Positions 10,367 through 19,189 of a DNA stretch of 64,000 nt are shown in pieces. A program made the position numbers and the translations under genes. Within the stretch, counting starts at the first letter, position 1. The number at the start of each line of letters is the position of its first letter. The notes under the pieces were generated by a model. The model saw only the letters and a program-made list of their open reading frames with translations, was not told the origin of the DNA and searched no databases. This DNA is from JAEMQF01 sp963850525. GTDB taxonomy: Bacteria; Pseudomonadota; Gammaproteobacteria; Burkholderiales; Burkholderiaceae_C. Where the stretch lies: the NCBI GenBank assembly GCA_963850525.1, contig CAWKLQ010000004.1, positions 186,001 through 250,000 on the forward strand, given 5' to 3'.

Positions 10367-12325
10367 GTGCAGACGACTTTTCCCAGGCTGATGCTTGAGC
10401 ACGCAAAAGCGCGCCCGCAAGCGCCCGCGCTGCGCGTCAAGGAATTCGGCATCTGGCAAACGACGTCGTGGGCCGCACTCGCGCAACTCGTTCGCGACCT
10501 GAGCTGCGGCCTTGCCGCAGCGGGCCTGACGCGCGGCCAGCACATCGTCGTGATCGGCGAGAACCGGCCGCGCCTGTACGCGACGATGATCGCCGCGCAG
10601 GCGCTCGGCGCGATTCCGGTGCCGCTGTACCAGGACGCTGCGGCAGGCGAATTCGAGTTTCCGATCAACAACGCCGAAGTCGCCTTTGCGGTCGTCGAGG
10701 ACCAGGAGCAGGTCGACAAATTGCTCGAGTTGCGCGCGACATGCCCGCAGCTGCGCCACATCTGGTACGACGACCCACGGGGTTTGCGCAACTACGACGA
10801 GCCGGGTTTGGCGGCTATCGACGCGCTGCTCGAGGTGGGCCGCACCTGGGAGCGTACCCACAGCGGGTTTTTCGAGGCCGAAGTGGCGAGGGCCGCGCCG
10901 AACGACGTGGCGGCCATGTTCTTCACCTCGGGCACCACCGGCAAGGCCAAAGGTGTGGTGCACACGCATTTCACCTTGCTGGATCGCGCCAAGGCCGGCG
11001 CCGATTTCGACCGTCTCCAAGCAAACGAAGAAGTGCTCGCCTACATGCCGCCGGCGTGGATAGGCCAGAACATCTTTTCGTATGCGCAATGGCTGGTGTG
11101 CGGCTACGTCGTGAACTGCCCGGAATCGGCGGCGACGGTGACAATCGACTTGAAGGAGATCGGCCCGACCTATTACTTTGCCCCGCCGCGAATTTTCGAA
11201 GGGCTGCTCACGAACGTGATGATCCGCATGGAAGACGCGAGCCGCATCAAGCGCAGCCTGTTCCAACACTTCATGGCAGTCGCGCGGCGCATTGGCCCGG
11301 CGCGCATGGACGGCAGGCCGCTCAGCTTGGCGGACCGGTTCAGCTACGCACTGGGCGACTTGCTCGTCTTTGGGCCGCTGCGCAATACGCTGGGGTTTTC
11401 GCGGGTTCGCGTCGCGTATACGGCGGGCGAAGCGATCGGCCCGGACCTGTTCACGTTTTACCGCTCGATTGGCATCAATCTCAAGCAGCTTTACGGGTCC
11501 ACCGAGACCGCGGTCTTTGTGTGCCTGCAGCCCGACCATGAAGTCAAGGCCGACACGGTGGGCGTGCCGATCGACGGCGTGCAGATTCGCGTCGAGGCGA
11601 ACGGCGAAATCATGGTCAAGTCGCCGGGACTGCTCAAGGAGTACTACAAGAATCCGGCGGCCACCGCCGAAGTGCTGACGCCGGACGGCTGGTACCACAC
11701 AGGAGACGCCGGGTTTCTGGACGCTGGCGGGCACCTCAAGATCATCGACCGGGCGAAAGACGTCGGGCGCTTGCGCGGCGGCGCCAACGACGGCGCGATC
11801 TTTGCGCCCAAGTATGTCGAGAACAAGCTGAAGTTTTTCCCCTACATCAAGGAGGCGGTCGCGTTCGGCGACGGGCGCGCGACGGCGTGCGCGTTCGTCA
11901 ACATCGACATGGACGCCGTGGGCAACTGGGCCGAACGGCACAACCTGCCCTACGGCGGCTACGCCGATCTGGCCGGCAAGCCCGAGGTCATGGAGCTGGT
12001 GCGCGAGTGCGTGGTCAAGGTCAATGCCGACCTCGCGACGGACGAAAAACTCGCCGGCGGCCAGATCCACCGCTTCCTGATCCTGCACAAGGAGCTCGAC
12101 GCTGACGACGGCGAACTCACGCGCACGCGCAAGGTCAGGCGCGGCCACATCGGCGAGAAGTACCAGATCCTCGTCGACGCCCTGTACGGCGGCAAGACCG
12201 AACAGTACATCGAGACCGCGGTGAAGTTCGAAGACGGGCGCAGCGGCATGGTGTCGGCAACGTTGAAGGTGGTCGATGCCCAGACGTTTGCAGCGGCGCT
12301 TCTGCCAATGAAGCGAGCTGCATGA
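10367..12325 (+). CDS. AMP-dependent acyl-CoA synthetase/ligase
   Basis: This is an ANL-superfamily adenylating enzyme that activates a carboxylic acid to its CoA thioester through an acyl-AMP. It shows the P-loop TSGTTGKAKG (about residues 187-196), the YGSTET motif, the A8 hinge region TGDAGFLDAGGHLKIIDRAKD and a C-terminal catalytic-lysine region (RTRKVRRGHIGEKY), like long-chain fatty acyl-CoA ligases. I chose GTG at 10367 because GGAGG lies 8 nt upstream; the frame is open further upstream but the extra residues are not family-like. It overlaps the downstream ATPase gene by ATGA, so it is the first gene of a transporter operon whose substrate it probably activates. Confidence 0.93.
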   Translation: MQTTFPRLMLEHAKARPQAPALRVKEFGIWQTTSWAALAQLVRDLSCGLAAAGLTRGQHIVVIGENRPRLYATMIAAQALGAIPVPLYQDAAAGEFEFPINNAEVAFAVVEDQEQVDKLLELRATCPQLRHIWYDDPRGLRNYDEPGLAAIDALLEVGRTWERTHSGFFEAEVARAAPNDVAAMFFTSGTTGKAKGVVHTHFTLLDRAKAGADFDRLQANEEVLAYMPPAWIGQNIFSYAQWLVCGYVVNCPESAATVTIDLKEIGPTYYFAPPRIFEGLLTNVMIRMEDASRIKRSLFQHFMAVARRIGPARMDGRPLSLADRFSYALGDLLVFGPLRNTLGFSRVRVAYTAGEAIGPDLFTFYRSIGINLKQLYGSTETAVFVCLQPDHEVKADTVGVPIDGVQIRVEANGEIMVKSPGLLKEYYKNPAATAEVLTPDGWYHTGDAGFLDAGGHLKIIDRAKDVGRLRGGANDGAIFAPKYVENKLKFFPYIKEAVAFGDGRATACAFVNIDMDAVGNWAERHNLPYGGYADLAGKPEVMELVRECVVKVNADLATDEKLAGGQIHRFLILHKELDADDGELTRTRKVRRGHIGEKYQILVDALYGGKTEQYIETAVKFEDGRSGMVSATLKVVDAQTFAAALLPMKRAA

Positions 12326-13122
12326 TGGCGCAGCGCTCGATCGGCGACGTCATCCTCGATGTCAACAACATTTCGCTCAGCTTCGGCGGCGTGCAGGCAC
12401 TGCGCGACGTGAGTTTCAACGTTCGCGAGCACGAGATTCGCGCCATCATCGGCCCCAATGGCGCGGGGAAGAGCTCGATGCTCAATTGCATCAATGGCGT
12501 CTACGCGCCGCAGCACGGCACGATCACGTTTCGCGGGCGCACCTTCGGCCACATGAATTCGCGCCAGGTCGCCGAGATGGGTGTCGCGCGGACGTTTCAA
12601 AGTCTGGCGCTGTTCAAGGGCATGAACGTGATCGACAACATCATGTCGGGGCGAAACCTGAAGATGAAGACGAACATTTTTCAGCAGGCGTTTCGCCTGC
12701 CCTTCGGCTGGGGCGCTGCCGAGCGCGAGGAGAACCAGCACCGCGAGTTCGTCGAACACATCATCGACTTCCTCGAAATTCAACCGTACCGCAAGACGCA
12801 GGTGGGGCGGCTGCCCTACGGTCTGCAAAAGCGCGTCGATCTGGGCCGCGCCCTGGCCATGGAGCCGGCGGTGCTGCTGCTCGACGAGCCCATGGCGGGA
12901 ATGAACGTCGAGGAGAAGCAGGACATGTGCCGCTTCGTGCTCGACGTGAACGACGAGTTCGGCACGACGATCGTGCTCATCGAACACGACATGGGCGTTG
13001 TGATGGACATCAGCGACCGCGTCGTCGTTCTCGACTACGGCAAGAAGATCGGCGACGGCACGCCCGAGGCGGTGCGCGCGAATCCGGAAGTCGTCAGCGC
13101 TTACCTCGGCACAACCCATTGA
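12322..13122 (+). CDS. Branched-chain amino acid-type ABC transporter ATP-binding protein (LivG-like)
   Basis: One of two cytoplasmic ATPases of a Liv/HAAT-type importer. It has Walker A GPNGAGKS (44-51), the Q-loop, a signature region read as LPYGLQKRVDLGRAL (a variant of LSGGQ), Walker B AVLLLDEPMAGMN and the switch His in LIEHDMGVVMDI. The C-terminal VVSAYLGT is the usual LivG ending. It begins inside the ligase gene (ATGA) and ends 18 nt before the permease gene, which supports one transcript. Co-location with a ligase suggests the cargo may be an organic acid instead of an amino acid. Confidence 0.93.
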   Translation: MMAQRSIGDVILDVNNISLSFGGVQALRDVSFNVREHEIRAIIGPNGAGKSSMLNCINGVYAPQHGTITFRGRTFGHMNSRQVAEMGVARTFQSLALFKGMNVIDNIMSGRNLKMKTNIFQQAFRLPFGWGAAEREENQHREFVEHIIDFLEIQPYRKTQVGRLPYGLQKRVDLGRALAMEPAVLLLDEPMAGMNVEEKQDMCRFVLDVNDEFGTTIVLIEHDMGVVMDISDRVVVLDYGKKIGDGTPEAVRANPEVVSAYLGTTH

Positions 13123-13140
13123 TTGCGGCGGAGTAGATTG

Positions 13141-14070
13141 ATGGGCCCCTTCCTCGAAACCCTGATCGGCGGCCTGATGTCGGGCGTGCTGTACTCGCTC
13201 GTGGCGCTGGGCTTCGTGCTGATCTTCAAAGCCTCGGGCGTGTTCAACTTTGCGCAGGGCGCGATGGTCTTGTTCGCAGCGCTGGCGATGGCGCGCTTTG
13301 CCACCTGGATCCCCCAGCTCACCGGCCTGGAGAGCAAGTGGCTGGCCAACGTGCTTGCCTTCATCGTCGCGATGTTCGTGATGATCGCGGTGGCGTGGCT
13401 CGTCGAGCGGCTCGTGCTGGGCAAACTCGTGAACCAGGAAGGCATCACGCTGTTGATGGCGACGCTGGGAATTTCCTACTTCATGGACGGCTTCGGCCAG
13501 ACCGTGTTCGGCTCGGACATCTACAAGCTCGACATCGGCATGCCCAAGGAGCCGATGTTCCTTTTCGACAAGGTGTTCCAGGGGGGAATTCTCGTCAATC
13601 AGGAAGACCTGGTTGCGGCCGTCATCGCCGCGGCACTGGTCGCGGTGCTTGCGGCATTTTTTCAGTACACCACGACCGGCCGGGCGCTGCGCGCCGTCGC
13701 CGACGACCACCAGGCAGCGCAGTCGATCGGCATCCCGCTGAACCGCATCTGGGTCATCGTCTGGAGCGTTGCCGGCTTCGTCGCGCTGGTGGCAGGCATC
13801 ATCTGGGGCAGCAAGCTCGGCGTGCAGTTTTCGCTGTCGCTGGTTGCGCTCAAGGCCTTGCCGGTCGTGATTCTTGGGGGCCTCACCTCGGTGCCCGGCG
13901 CCATCATTGGCGGCTTGATCATCGGCGTGGGCGAGAAGCTCTCCGAGGTCTACATCGGCCCGTACTTTGGTGGTGGCATCGAAATCTGGTTTGCCTATGT
14001 GTTGGCGCTGATCTTCCTGCTGGTGCGGCCGCAAGGCCTGTTCGGCGAGAAGATCATCGATCGCGTCTGA
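13141..14070 (+). CDS. Branched-chain amino acid-type ABC transporter permease (LivH-like)
   Basis: An integral membrane permease with about eight hydrophobic helices. Family stretches include GLMSGVLYSLVALGFVLIFKASGVFNFAQGAMV at the N-terminus (split here as GLMSGVLYSL and FNFAQGAM), RALRAVADDHQAAQSIGI, the cytoplasmic loop that contacts the ATPase, and VLGGLTSVPGAIIGGLIIG. The ATG at 13141 is preceded by GGCGGAG; a TTG further upstream at 13123 is less likely. It is followed after 12 nt by the second permease. Confidence 0.92.
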   Translation: MGPFLETLIGGLMSGVLYSLVALGFVLIFKASGVFNFAQGAMVLFAALAMARFATWIPQLTGLESKWLANVLAFIVAMFVMIAVAWLVERLVLGKLVNQEGITLLMATLGISYFMDGFGQTVFGSDIYKLDIGMPKEPMFLFDKVFQGGILVNQEDLVAAVIAAALVAVLAAFFQYTTTGRALRAVADDHQAAQSIGIPLNRIWVIVWSVAGFVALVAGIIWGSKLGVQFSLSLVALKALPVVILGGLTSVPGAIIGGLIIGVGEKLSEVYIGPYFGGGIEIWFAYVLALIFLLVRPQGLFGEKIIDRV

Positions 14071-14082
14071 TTCGGGACTTCC

Positions 14083-15147
14083 ATGCTCTACCGCGAAAAC
14101 GGCCAGTTCAAGACGCACTACAGCGCGGATCAGCAGATCTTCCCGATCCTGCAAGACAGGATCGTCATCCTGGCGCTGCTGGCGTTTGCTTTTTTTGTCG
14201 TTCCCTTTGTCGCCAGCGAATATTTGTTCCGCGCGATCCTGATTCCGTTCCTGATTCTTGCGTTGGCGGCCATCGGGCTGAATATCCTGGTGGGCTACTG
14301 CGGCCAAATTTCGCTGGGCACGGGCGGCTTCATGGCGGTGGGCGCTTATGCGGCGTACAACATCCTGGTGCGCATCGACGGCATGCCGCTCGTCCCGGCG
14401 ATTCTGCTTGGCGGCGCGTGCGCCACTGTGTTCGGCGTGCTGTTCGGCATCCCTTCGCTGCGCATCAAGGGCTTGTACTTGGCGGTGGCGACACTCGCCG
14501 CACAGTTCTTCGCCGACTGGGCTTTCCTGCGAATCAAATGGCTCACGAACAATTCGTCGTCGGGGTCGGTGGGGGTGGGCGAATTGGTGGCATTCGGCTG
14601 GACGATCAATACGCCGGCGGAGAAGTACCTGTTCTGCCTGGGCTTTGTCGCGGTGTTCGCGCTGCTTGCGAAGAACCTCGTGCGCAGCCACATCGGCCGC
14701 GAGTGGATGGCCATTCGCGACATGGACGTCGCCGCGGCGGTGATCGGCATCCGCCCGGTCTACGCCAAACTGACCGCATTTGCCGTGAGTTCATTTTTCG
14801 TCGGCGTGGCCGGCGCGCTGTGGGGTTTCGTCTACCTCGGATCCTGGGAGCCCGCCGCATTCAACATCGACCGCTCGTTCCAGTTGCTGTTCATGGTCAT
14901 CATCGGCGGCCTGGGTTCGATCATGGGCAGTTTCTTCGGCGCGGCGTTCATCGTCATCATTCCAATCCTGCTCGACAACGCGCCGATATTGATCGGCATC
15001 CCGATTGACACGGCATTGGCGTCGCACATGACATTCATGATTTTTGGCTCGCTGATCGTTTTCTTCTTGATCGCCGAGCCGCATGGTCTGGCTCGGTTGT
15101 GGTCGGTGGGCAAGGAAAAGCTCAGGCTCTGGCCGTTTCCGCACTGA
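14083..15147 (+). CDS. Branched-chain amino acid-type ABC transporter permease (LivM-like)
   Basis: This is the second membrane subunit of the importer, 354 residues with multiple helices. Diagnostic regions are ILVGYCGQISLGTGGFMAVG (about residues 68-87), the coupling-loop motif EWMAIRDMDVAAAVIGI (about 206-222) and MVIIGGLGSIMGSFFGAAF. It starts with ATG 12 nt after the LivH-like gene. The C-terminal extension FFLIAEPHGLARLW is normal for this group. Confidence 0.92.
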   Translation: MLYRENGQFKTHYSADQQIFPILQDRIVILALLAFAFFVVPFVASEYLFRAILIPFLILALAAIGLNILVGYCGQISLGTGGFMAVGAYAAYNILVRIDGMPLVPAILLGGACATVFGVLFGIPSLRIKGLYLAVATLAAQFFADWAFLRIKWLTNNSSSGSVGVGELVAFGWTINTPAEKYLFCLGFVAVFALLAKNLVRSHIGREWMAIRDMDVAAAVIGIRPVYAKLTAFAVSSFFVGVAGALWGFVYLGSWEPAAFNIDRSFQLLFMVIIGGLGSIMGSFFGAAFIVIIPILLDNAPILIGIPIDTALASHMTFMIFGSLIVFFLIAEPHGLARLWSVGKEKLRLWPFPH

Positions 15148-15267
15148 GCCCTGCCCGTGTAAACCCCGAGTCACCGAACCCCGCGTCAAACGTTTTCTGC
15201 ATTGCGTCTGCACCCTGTTTCACCCACGCACTGACGAGTGCTTTTTCACCACCTCAGGAGGTCTTCA

Positions 15268-16605
15268 ATGAAACTGCGAACCCTTGCCCTTGCCGCCGCG
15301 GCTGCGGCCACCGGCATGAGCACACTACTTACCTCCGGGGCCGCGTTCGCGCAGGCCAAGGAGCAGTTCTTCCCCATCCTCGTGTACCGCACCGGCGCCT
15401 ACGCGCCCAACGGCGTGCCGTTTGCCAACGGCTATGTCGACTACCTCAAGCTCGTGAACTCCCAGGGCGGAATCAACGGCGTGAAGGTGGTCTGGGAGGA
15501 ATGCGAAACCGGTTACGCCACCGACAAGGGCGTCGAGTGCTACGAGCGGCTGAAGGGCAAACACGGCGGCGCCACGGTGTTCCAGCCCCTGTCCACCGGC
15601 ATCACGTTTGCCCTCACCGAAAAAGCCCCGGGCGACAAGATCCCGCTGATCACGTCGGGTTACGGCCGCAGCGAATCGGCCGATGGCGGCGTCTTCAAGT
15701 GGAACTTTCCGCTGGTGGGTACCTACTGGGTGGCTGCCGACATCCTGACCCAGTACGTGGGGAAAAAGGAAGGCGGCCTGGACAACCTCAAGGGCAAGAA
15801 GATCGCCCTCGTGTACCACGACAGCCCCTACGGCAAGGAGCCGATCGCGCTGCTGCAGGAACGCTCCAAGATGCACGGCTTCGAGCTGAGCCTGTTGCCC
15901 GTCGCGCATCCGGGCGTCGAGCAAAAGGCAACCTGGCTGCAGATCCGTCAGAACCGTCCCGACTATGTGTTCCTGTGGGGCTGGGGCGTCATGAATTCGA
16001 CGTCGGTCAAGGAGGCCGTCGCGACCGGCTACCCGCGCGAGAAGATGTATGGCGTGTGGTGGGCCGGCGCCGAGCCTGACGTGAAAGACGTCGGCGACGG
16101 AGCGAAGGGCTACCAGGCGCTCGCGCTGCAGCACGGTGCCGAGCCGAACGCCAAAGTCGTCAAGGACATTCTCGACAAGGTGCACGCCAAGGGCCAGGGC
16201 ACCGGGCCGAAAGACGAAGTCGGCCAGGTTCTGTACATGCGCGGCCTGTCGGCCGGCATGCTGGCGGTCGAAGGCGTGCGCCGCGCGCAAGAGCGCTTTG
16301 GCAAGGGCAAATGGGTGACCGGCGAGCAGGCGCGCTGGGGCTACGAAAACCTCGCGCTCGACCAGAAAAAGCTCGACGGCCTCGGCTTTGCCGGCGTGAT
16401 GCGGCCCGTCTCGACGTCGTGCGTCGATCACATGGGCGCATCCTGGGCGCGAGTTCACACGTGGGACGGCACGAAGTGGAACTTCACTTCCGATTGGCTG
16501 CAGGCCGACGAATCGATCATCAAGCCGATGGTTCGTGCGGCAGCGGACAAGTACGCGGGCGAGAAGAAAATCGTTCGGCGCACACCCGAGGACTGCCAGA
16601 GTTAG
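15268..16605 (+). CDS. ABC transporter substrate-binding protein, Leu/Ile/Val-binding type
   Basis: This is the periplasmic binding protein of the importer (type I fold, Peripla_BP_6). A clear Sec signal peptide covers the first 27 or so residues, with a possible cleavage after AFA. Ligand-domain features include FANGYVDYLKLVNSQGGINGVK and TSGYGRSESADGGVFKW. The start is the ATG at 15268 with the strong ribosome-binding site CAGGAGG; the frame is also open from 15238 but those residues would precede the signal peptide. At about 445 residues it is longer than classic LivJ, as usual for the clade found next to acyl-CoA ligases. A separate leader of 120 nt precedes it. Confidence 0.93.
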   Translation: MKLRTLALAAAAAATGMSTLLTSGAAFAQAKEQFFPILVYRTGAYAPNGVPFANGYVDYLKLVNSQGGINGVKVVWEECETGYATDKGVECYERLKGKHGGATVFQPLSTGITFALTEKAPGDKIPLITSGYGRSESADGGVFKWNFPLVGTYWVAADILTQYVGKKEGGLDNLKGKKIALVYHDSPYGKEPIALLQERSKMHGFELSLLPVAHPGVEQKATWLQIRQNRPDYVFLWGWGVMNSTSVKEAVATGYPREKMYGVWWAGAEPDVKDVGDGAKGYQALALQHGAEPNAKVVKDILDKVHAKGQGTGPKDEVGQVLYMRGLSAGMLAVEGVRRAQERFGKGKWVTGEQARWGYENLALDQKKLDGLGFAGVMRPVSTSCVDHMGASWARVHTWDGTKWNFTSDWLQADESIIKPMVRAAADKYAGEKKIVRRTPEDCQS

Positions 16606-16659
16606 TTGCCGTACTCCACGCTTGTACGCCGCGGGCGGCGGGCTTGGCTCCCTCCCCTT

Positions 16660-16761
16660 CCCCTCCCTCCGAGAGGGAGGGGTGGAAAGCACCCCAGCCC
16701 CGCCGAGCGGGGCGGCCCCTCGCGGGGCCTTCTTCAAAGCGCCGCGTGCGGCGCTTTGAAG
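16660..16761. repeat. Array of four perfect palindromes (REP-like intergenic element)
   Basis: Four perfect hairpins lie head to tail between the binding-protein and LivF-like genes: 16660-16682 (10-bp arms, CGA loop), 16698-16712 (6-bp arms, CGA loop), 16714-16729 (6-bp arms, TCGC loop) and 16732-16761 (14-bp arms around GT). The last 3' arm contains the likely ribosome-binding sequence GAAGAG-like region of the next gene. The composition resembles mobile REP/BIME-type palindromic units; copy number elsewhere in the genome cannot be judged from this window. Confidence 0.6.
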
Positions 16762-16767
16762 AGTCGG

Positions 16768-17586
16768 ATGATTTCCCACATGAGCACTATTCTTCTCAAC
16801 GTCAACGGCATCGAGGTCATCTACAACCACGTGATCCTCGTGCTCAAGGGCGTGTCGTTGCAGGTGGCTGAGGGCAAGATCGTTGCGCTGCTCGGTGGCA
16901 ACGGCGCGGGCAAGACGACGACGCTGCGTGCGGTGAGCAATTTGCTCGCCGGTGAGCGTGGCGAAGTCACCAAGGGCTCGATCGAATTGCGCGGCGAGCG
17001 CATCGAAAAACTCAGCACCTCGGCGATGGTCGACCGCGGCGTGATCCAGGTGATGGAAGGGCGCCACTGCTTCGCGCACCTGACGATCGAAGAAAACCTG
17101 CTGACCGGCGCCTACACGCGTCAGGACGGCAAGGCCGGCATCGCAGAGACGCTGGAGAAGGTCTACGCTTATTTTCCACGGCTCAAGACGCGCCGCACGT
17201 CGCAGGCCGCCTACACCTCGGGCGGAGAGCAGCAGATGTGCGCGATCGGCCGGGCCTTGATGGCGAACCCGAAAGTCGTGCTGCTCGACGAGCCGTCGAT
17301 GGGCCTGGCACCGCAAATCGTGCAGGAGGTGTTCGAGATCGTGCGCGACTTGAATACCAAGGAACAAACGACCTTCCTGCTTGCCGAGCAGAACACGAAC
17401 ATGGCGCTGCGCTACGCCGACTACGGCTACATCCTGGAAAACGGCCGCGTCGTCATGGAGGGCGCTGCCGACTCCTTGCGCGAGAACGAGGACGTGAAGG
17501 AGTTCTACCTCGGCGTGGGCGGCGGCGACCGCAAGAGTTTTCGCGACGTGAAGAGCTACAAGCGGCGCAAGCGTTGGCTCGCCTGA
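16768..17586 (+). CDS. Branched-chain amino acid-type ABC transporter ATP-binding protein (LivF-like)
   Basis: This is the second ATPase of the importer. It has Walker A GGNGAGKT (about residues 43-50), signature YTSGGEQQMCAIGRAL (SGGEQ), Walker B KVVLLDEPSMGLAP and the Q/H regions LLAEQNTNMALRYADYGYILENGRVV, all LivF-like. The C-terminal tail GGGDRKSFRDVKSYKRRKRW is a basic extension. The frame is open back to 16606, but that stretch is the palindromic spacer. ATG 16768 or ATG 16780 are the plausible starts, and I prefer 16768 because GAAGAG precedes it. Its ribosome-binding site would be partly sequestered by the hairpin at 16732-16761. Confidence 0.91.
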   Translation: MISHMSTILLNVNGIEVIYNHVILVLKGVSLQVAEGKIVALLGGNGAGKTTTLRAVSNLLAGERGEVTKGSIELRGERIEKLSTSAMVDRGVIQVMEGRHCFAHLTIEENLLTGAYTRQDGKAGIAETLEKVYAYFPRLKTRRTSQAAYTSGGEQQMCAIGRALMANPKVVLLDEPSMGLAPQIVQEVFEIVRDLNTKEQTTFLLAEQNTNMALRYADYGYILENGRVVMEGAADSLRENEDVKEFYLGVGGGDRKSFRDVKSYKRRKRWLA

Positions 17587-17599
17587 CTGAGGATGCGAT

Positions 17600-17872
17600 A
17601 TGGGCCATGCCGATGCCAAAGCGCTTGAGCCGTTGCTGCCGCTGCTGCGCCAGTTGCGCGCCGTCAAAGGCCTGAAGGAAGTTCGGCCGGGAATCTTCTA
17701 CTTTCGCGGTGCTGCCTTTTTGCACTTTCACGATGAGGCTGGCGTTCTTTCAGTGGACTTGAAAAAACCTGGCGGCTCCGGATTCGACCGCTACGCCATC
17801 GCCACGCCTCCCGAACAACGCAAGCTGGTCGACGCCGCAAAACTGCGCGCCGCCCGCGCCGACGAAGACTGA
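17600..17872 (+). CDS. Small conserved-looking protein of unknown function in the transporter cassette
   Basis: A 90-residue soluble protein that I do not recognise with confidence. It contains VRPGIFYFRGAAFLHFHDEA followed by GVLSVDLKK, an alternating beta pattern, and a basic/acidic C-terminal helix. The FLHFH stretch is reminiscent of small alpha/beta proteins annotated as hypothetical in other bacteria, but no catalytic role can be assigned. It sits 13 nt after the LivF-like ATPase gene and ends 6 nt before the PaaK-like ligase gene, so it is almost certainly translated as part of the cassette. Start ATG at 17600 follows CTGAGGA. Confidence 0.75.
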   Translation: MGHADAKALEPLLPLLRQLRAVKGLKEVRPGIFYFRGAAFLHFHDEAGVLSVDLKKPGGSGFDRYAIATPPEQRKLVDAAKLRAARADED

Positions 17873-17878
17873 AACCTC

Positions 17879-19129
17879 ATGCATTACGACACCCTCGAAA
17901 CCCGCGACCCGGCGCAGCGCGAAGCTGCCCTGCTCGCTGCGCTGCCAAAACAGGTGGCGCAGGCCCAAGCCCACACCGCGGTTTTTCGCGAACTCCTTGC
18001 CGGAGTCGACCCCGACACGATTCGCAACCGCGCTGCGCTCGCACGCCTTCCAGTGGTGCGCAAGGGCGAGCTCATGGAGCGTCAGAAAAAGCTTCGCACT
18101 GAAGACGTGTTCGGCGGGTTTTCCGCGATCGGTTGGGGCACGCGCCGCGGCGCAGTGCGCGTCTTCAGCTCGCCCGGGCCGATCTACGAACCCGAGGGCG
18201 AGGCGCCGGACTACTGGCGCATGGCGCGCGCGATCTTTGCCGCCGGTTTTCGCGCCGGCGACCTGGTGCACAACAGCTTCAGCTATCACTTCACGCCGGC
18301 GGGCTCGATGATGGAGACCGGCGCGCGCGCCATCGGTTGCGCGGTTTTCGCCGCCGGAGTCGGGCAGACCGAGATGCAGGTTCAGGCGATCGCCGAGTTG
18401 AAGCCCGCCGGATATATCGGCACGCCGAGCTTCTTGAAGATCATTCTGGAAAAGGCCGCTGAAGCGGGCGTCGGCGTCAGCTCACTCACGAAGGCGCTGG
18501 TGGGCGGCGAAGCCTTTCCGCCGAGCTTGCGTGACTGGATGGGCGAGCGCGGGATCGCTGCCTACCAAAGTTACGCAACCGCCGACCTCGGTCTGGTTGC
18601 GTACGAGACCGCGCCGCGCGAGGGCCTCGTGCTTGATGAATCCGTGATCGTCGAAATCGTTCGGCCCGGCACCGGCGAGCCGCTTGCCGATGGCGAAGTG
18701 GGTGAGATTGTCGTGACTTCGCTGAACCCGGACTACCCGCTGATTCGCTTCGGCACCGGCGATTTGTCGGCGATTCTTCCGGGCCAGTGCCCAACCGGGC
18801 GCACGAACCGGCGAATTCGTGGTTGGCTCGGGCGCGCCGACCAAACCGCGAAGGTGCGCGGCATGTTCGTGCATCCAAGCCAGGTGGCCGAGGTGGCGCG
18901 CCGCTATCCGGAGCTGGGCCGAACGCGGCTCGTCATCGAAGGTGAAATGGCCAACGACCGGATGACACTGCATTGCGAAGGCCCGGCAAGACCTGCGGAG
19001 GGCTTGCGCGAGCGCATTGCCGAGTCGATTCGCGACGTGACCAAGCTGCGCGGCGAGGTTGTCCTGTGCGCCATGGGCAGCTTGCCCAATGACGGCAAGG
19101 TCATCGAGGACGCTCGGCGTTACCAGTGA
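17879..19129 (+). CDS. Phenylacetate-CoA ligase-like (PaaK family) AMP-binding protein
   Basis: This 416-residue ANL-fold protein is most like PaaK: ARLPVVRKGEL near residue 60, YIGTPSFLKIILEKA, LVGGEAFPPSLRDWM, YATADLGLVAYE, an A8-like region (IRGWLGRADQTAKVRGMFVHP) and a C-terminal lysine motif (LPNDGKVIEDAR). The glycine-rich P-loop that normally reads SSGTTGxPT is replaced by SSPGPIYEPEG (residues 97-107), so ATP handling may differ from classic PaaK. It lies 6 nt after the 90-residue unknown gene. It could activate an aromatic acid imported by the neighbouring transporter, or it may be a repurposed homologue. Confidence 0.88.
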   Translation: MHYDTLETRDPAQREAALLAALPKQVAQAQAHTAVFRELLAGVDPDTIRNRAALARLPVVRKGELMERQKKLRTEDVFGGFSAIGWGTRRGAVRVFSSPGPIYEPEGEAPDYWRMARAIFAAGFRAGDLVHNSFSYHFTPAGSMMETGARAIGCAVFAAGVGQTEMQVQAIAELKPAGYIGTPSFLKIILEKAAEAGVGVSSLTKALVGGEAFPPSLRDWMGERGIAAYQSYATADLGLVAYETAPREGLVLDESVIVEIVRPGTGEPLADGEVGEIVVTSLNPDYPLIRFGTGDLSAILPGQCPTGRTNRRIRGWLGRADQTAKVRGMFVHPSQVAEVARRYPELGRTRLVIEGEMANDRMTLHCEGPARPAEGLRERIAESIRDVTKLRGEVVLCAMGSLPNDGKVIEDARRYQ

Positions 19130-19189
19130 GGTCGTGGTCGTCCAACCCTGTCGCGACCCCGGCTGCGCTCGTCATCGCCTGCACGCTGA

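Noticed and set aside
11959..14691. A 910-codon open frame on the minus strand across the acyl-CoA ligase and Liv-type transporter genes
   Set aside because: It is rich in His/Arg/Asp/Gln shadow composition, has no domain signal, and lies wholly antisense to well-supported genes. High GC makes such frames common.
15325..17667. A 780-codon open frame on the minus strand
   Set aside because: Antisense to the binding-protein and LivF-like genes, crosses the palindromic spacer, and has no recognisable motif.
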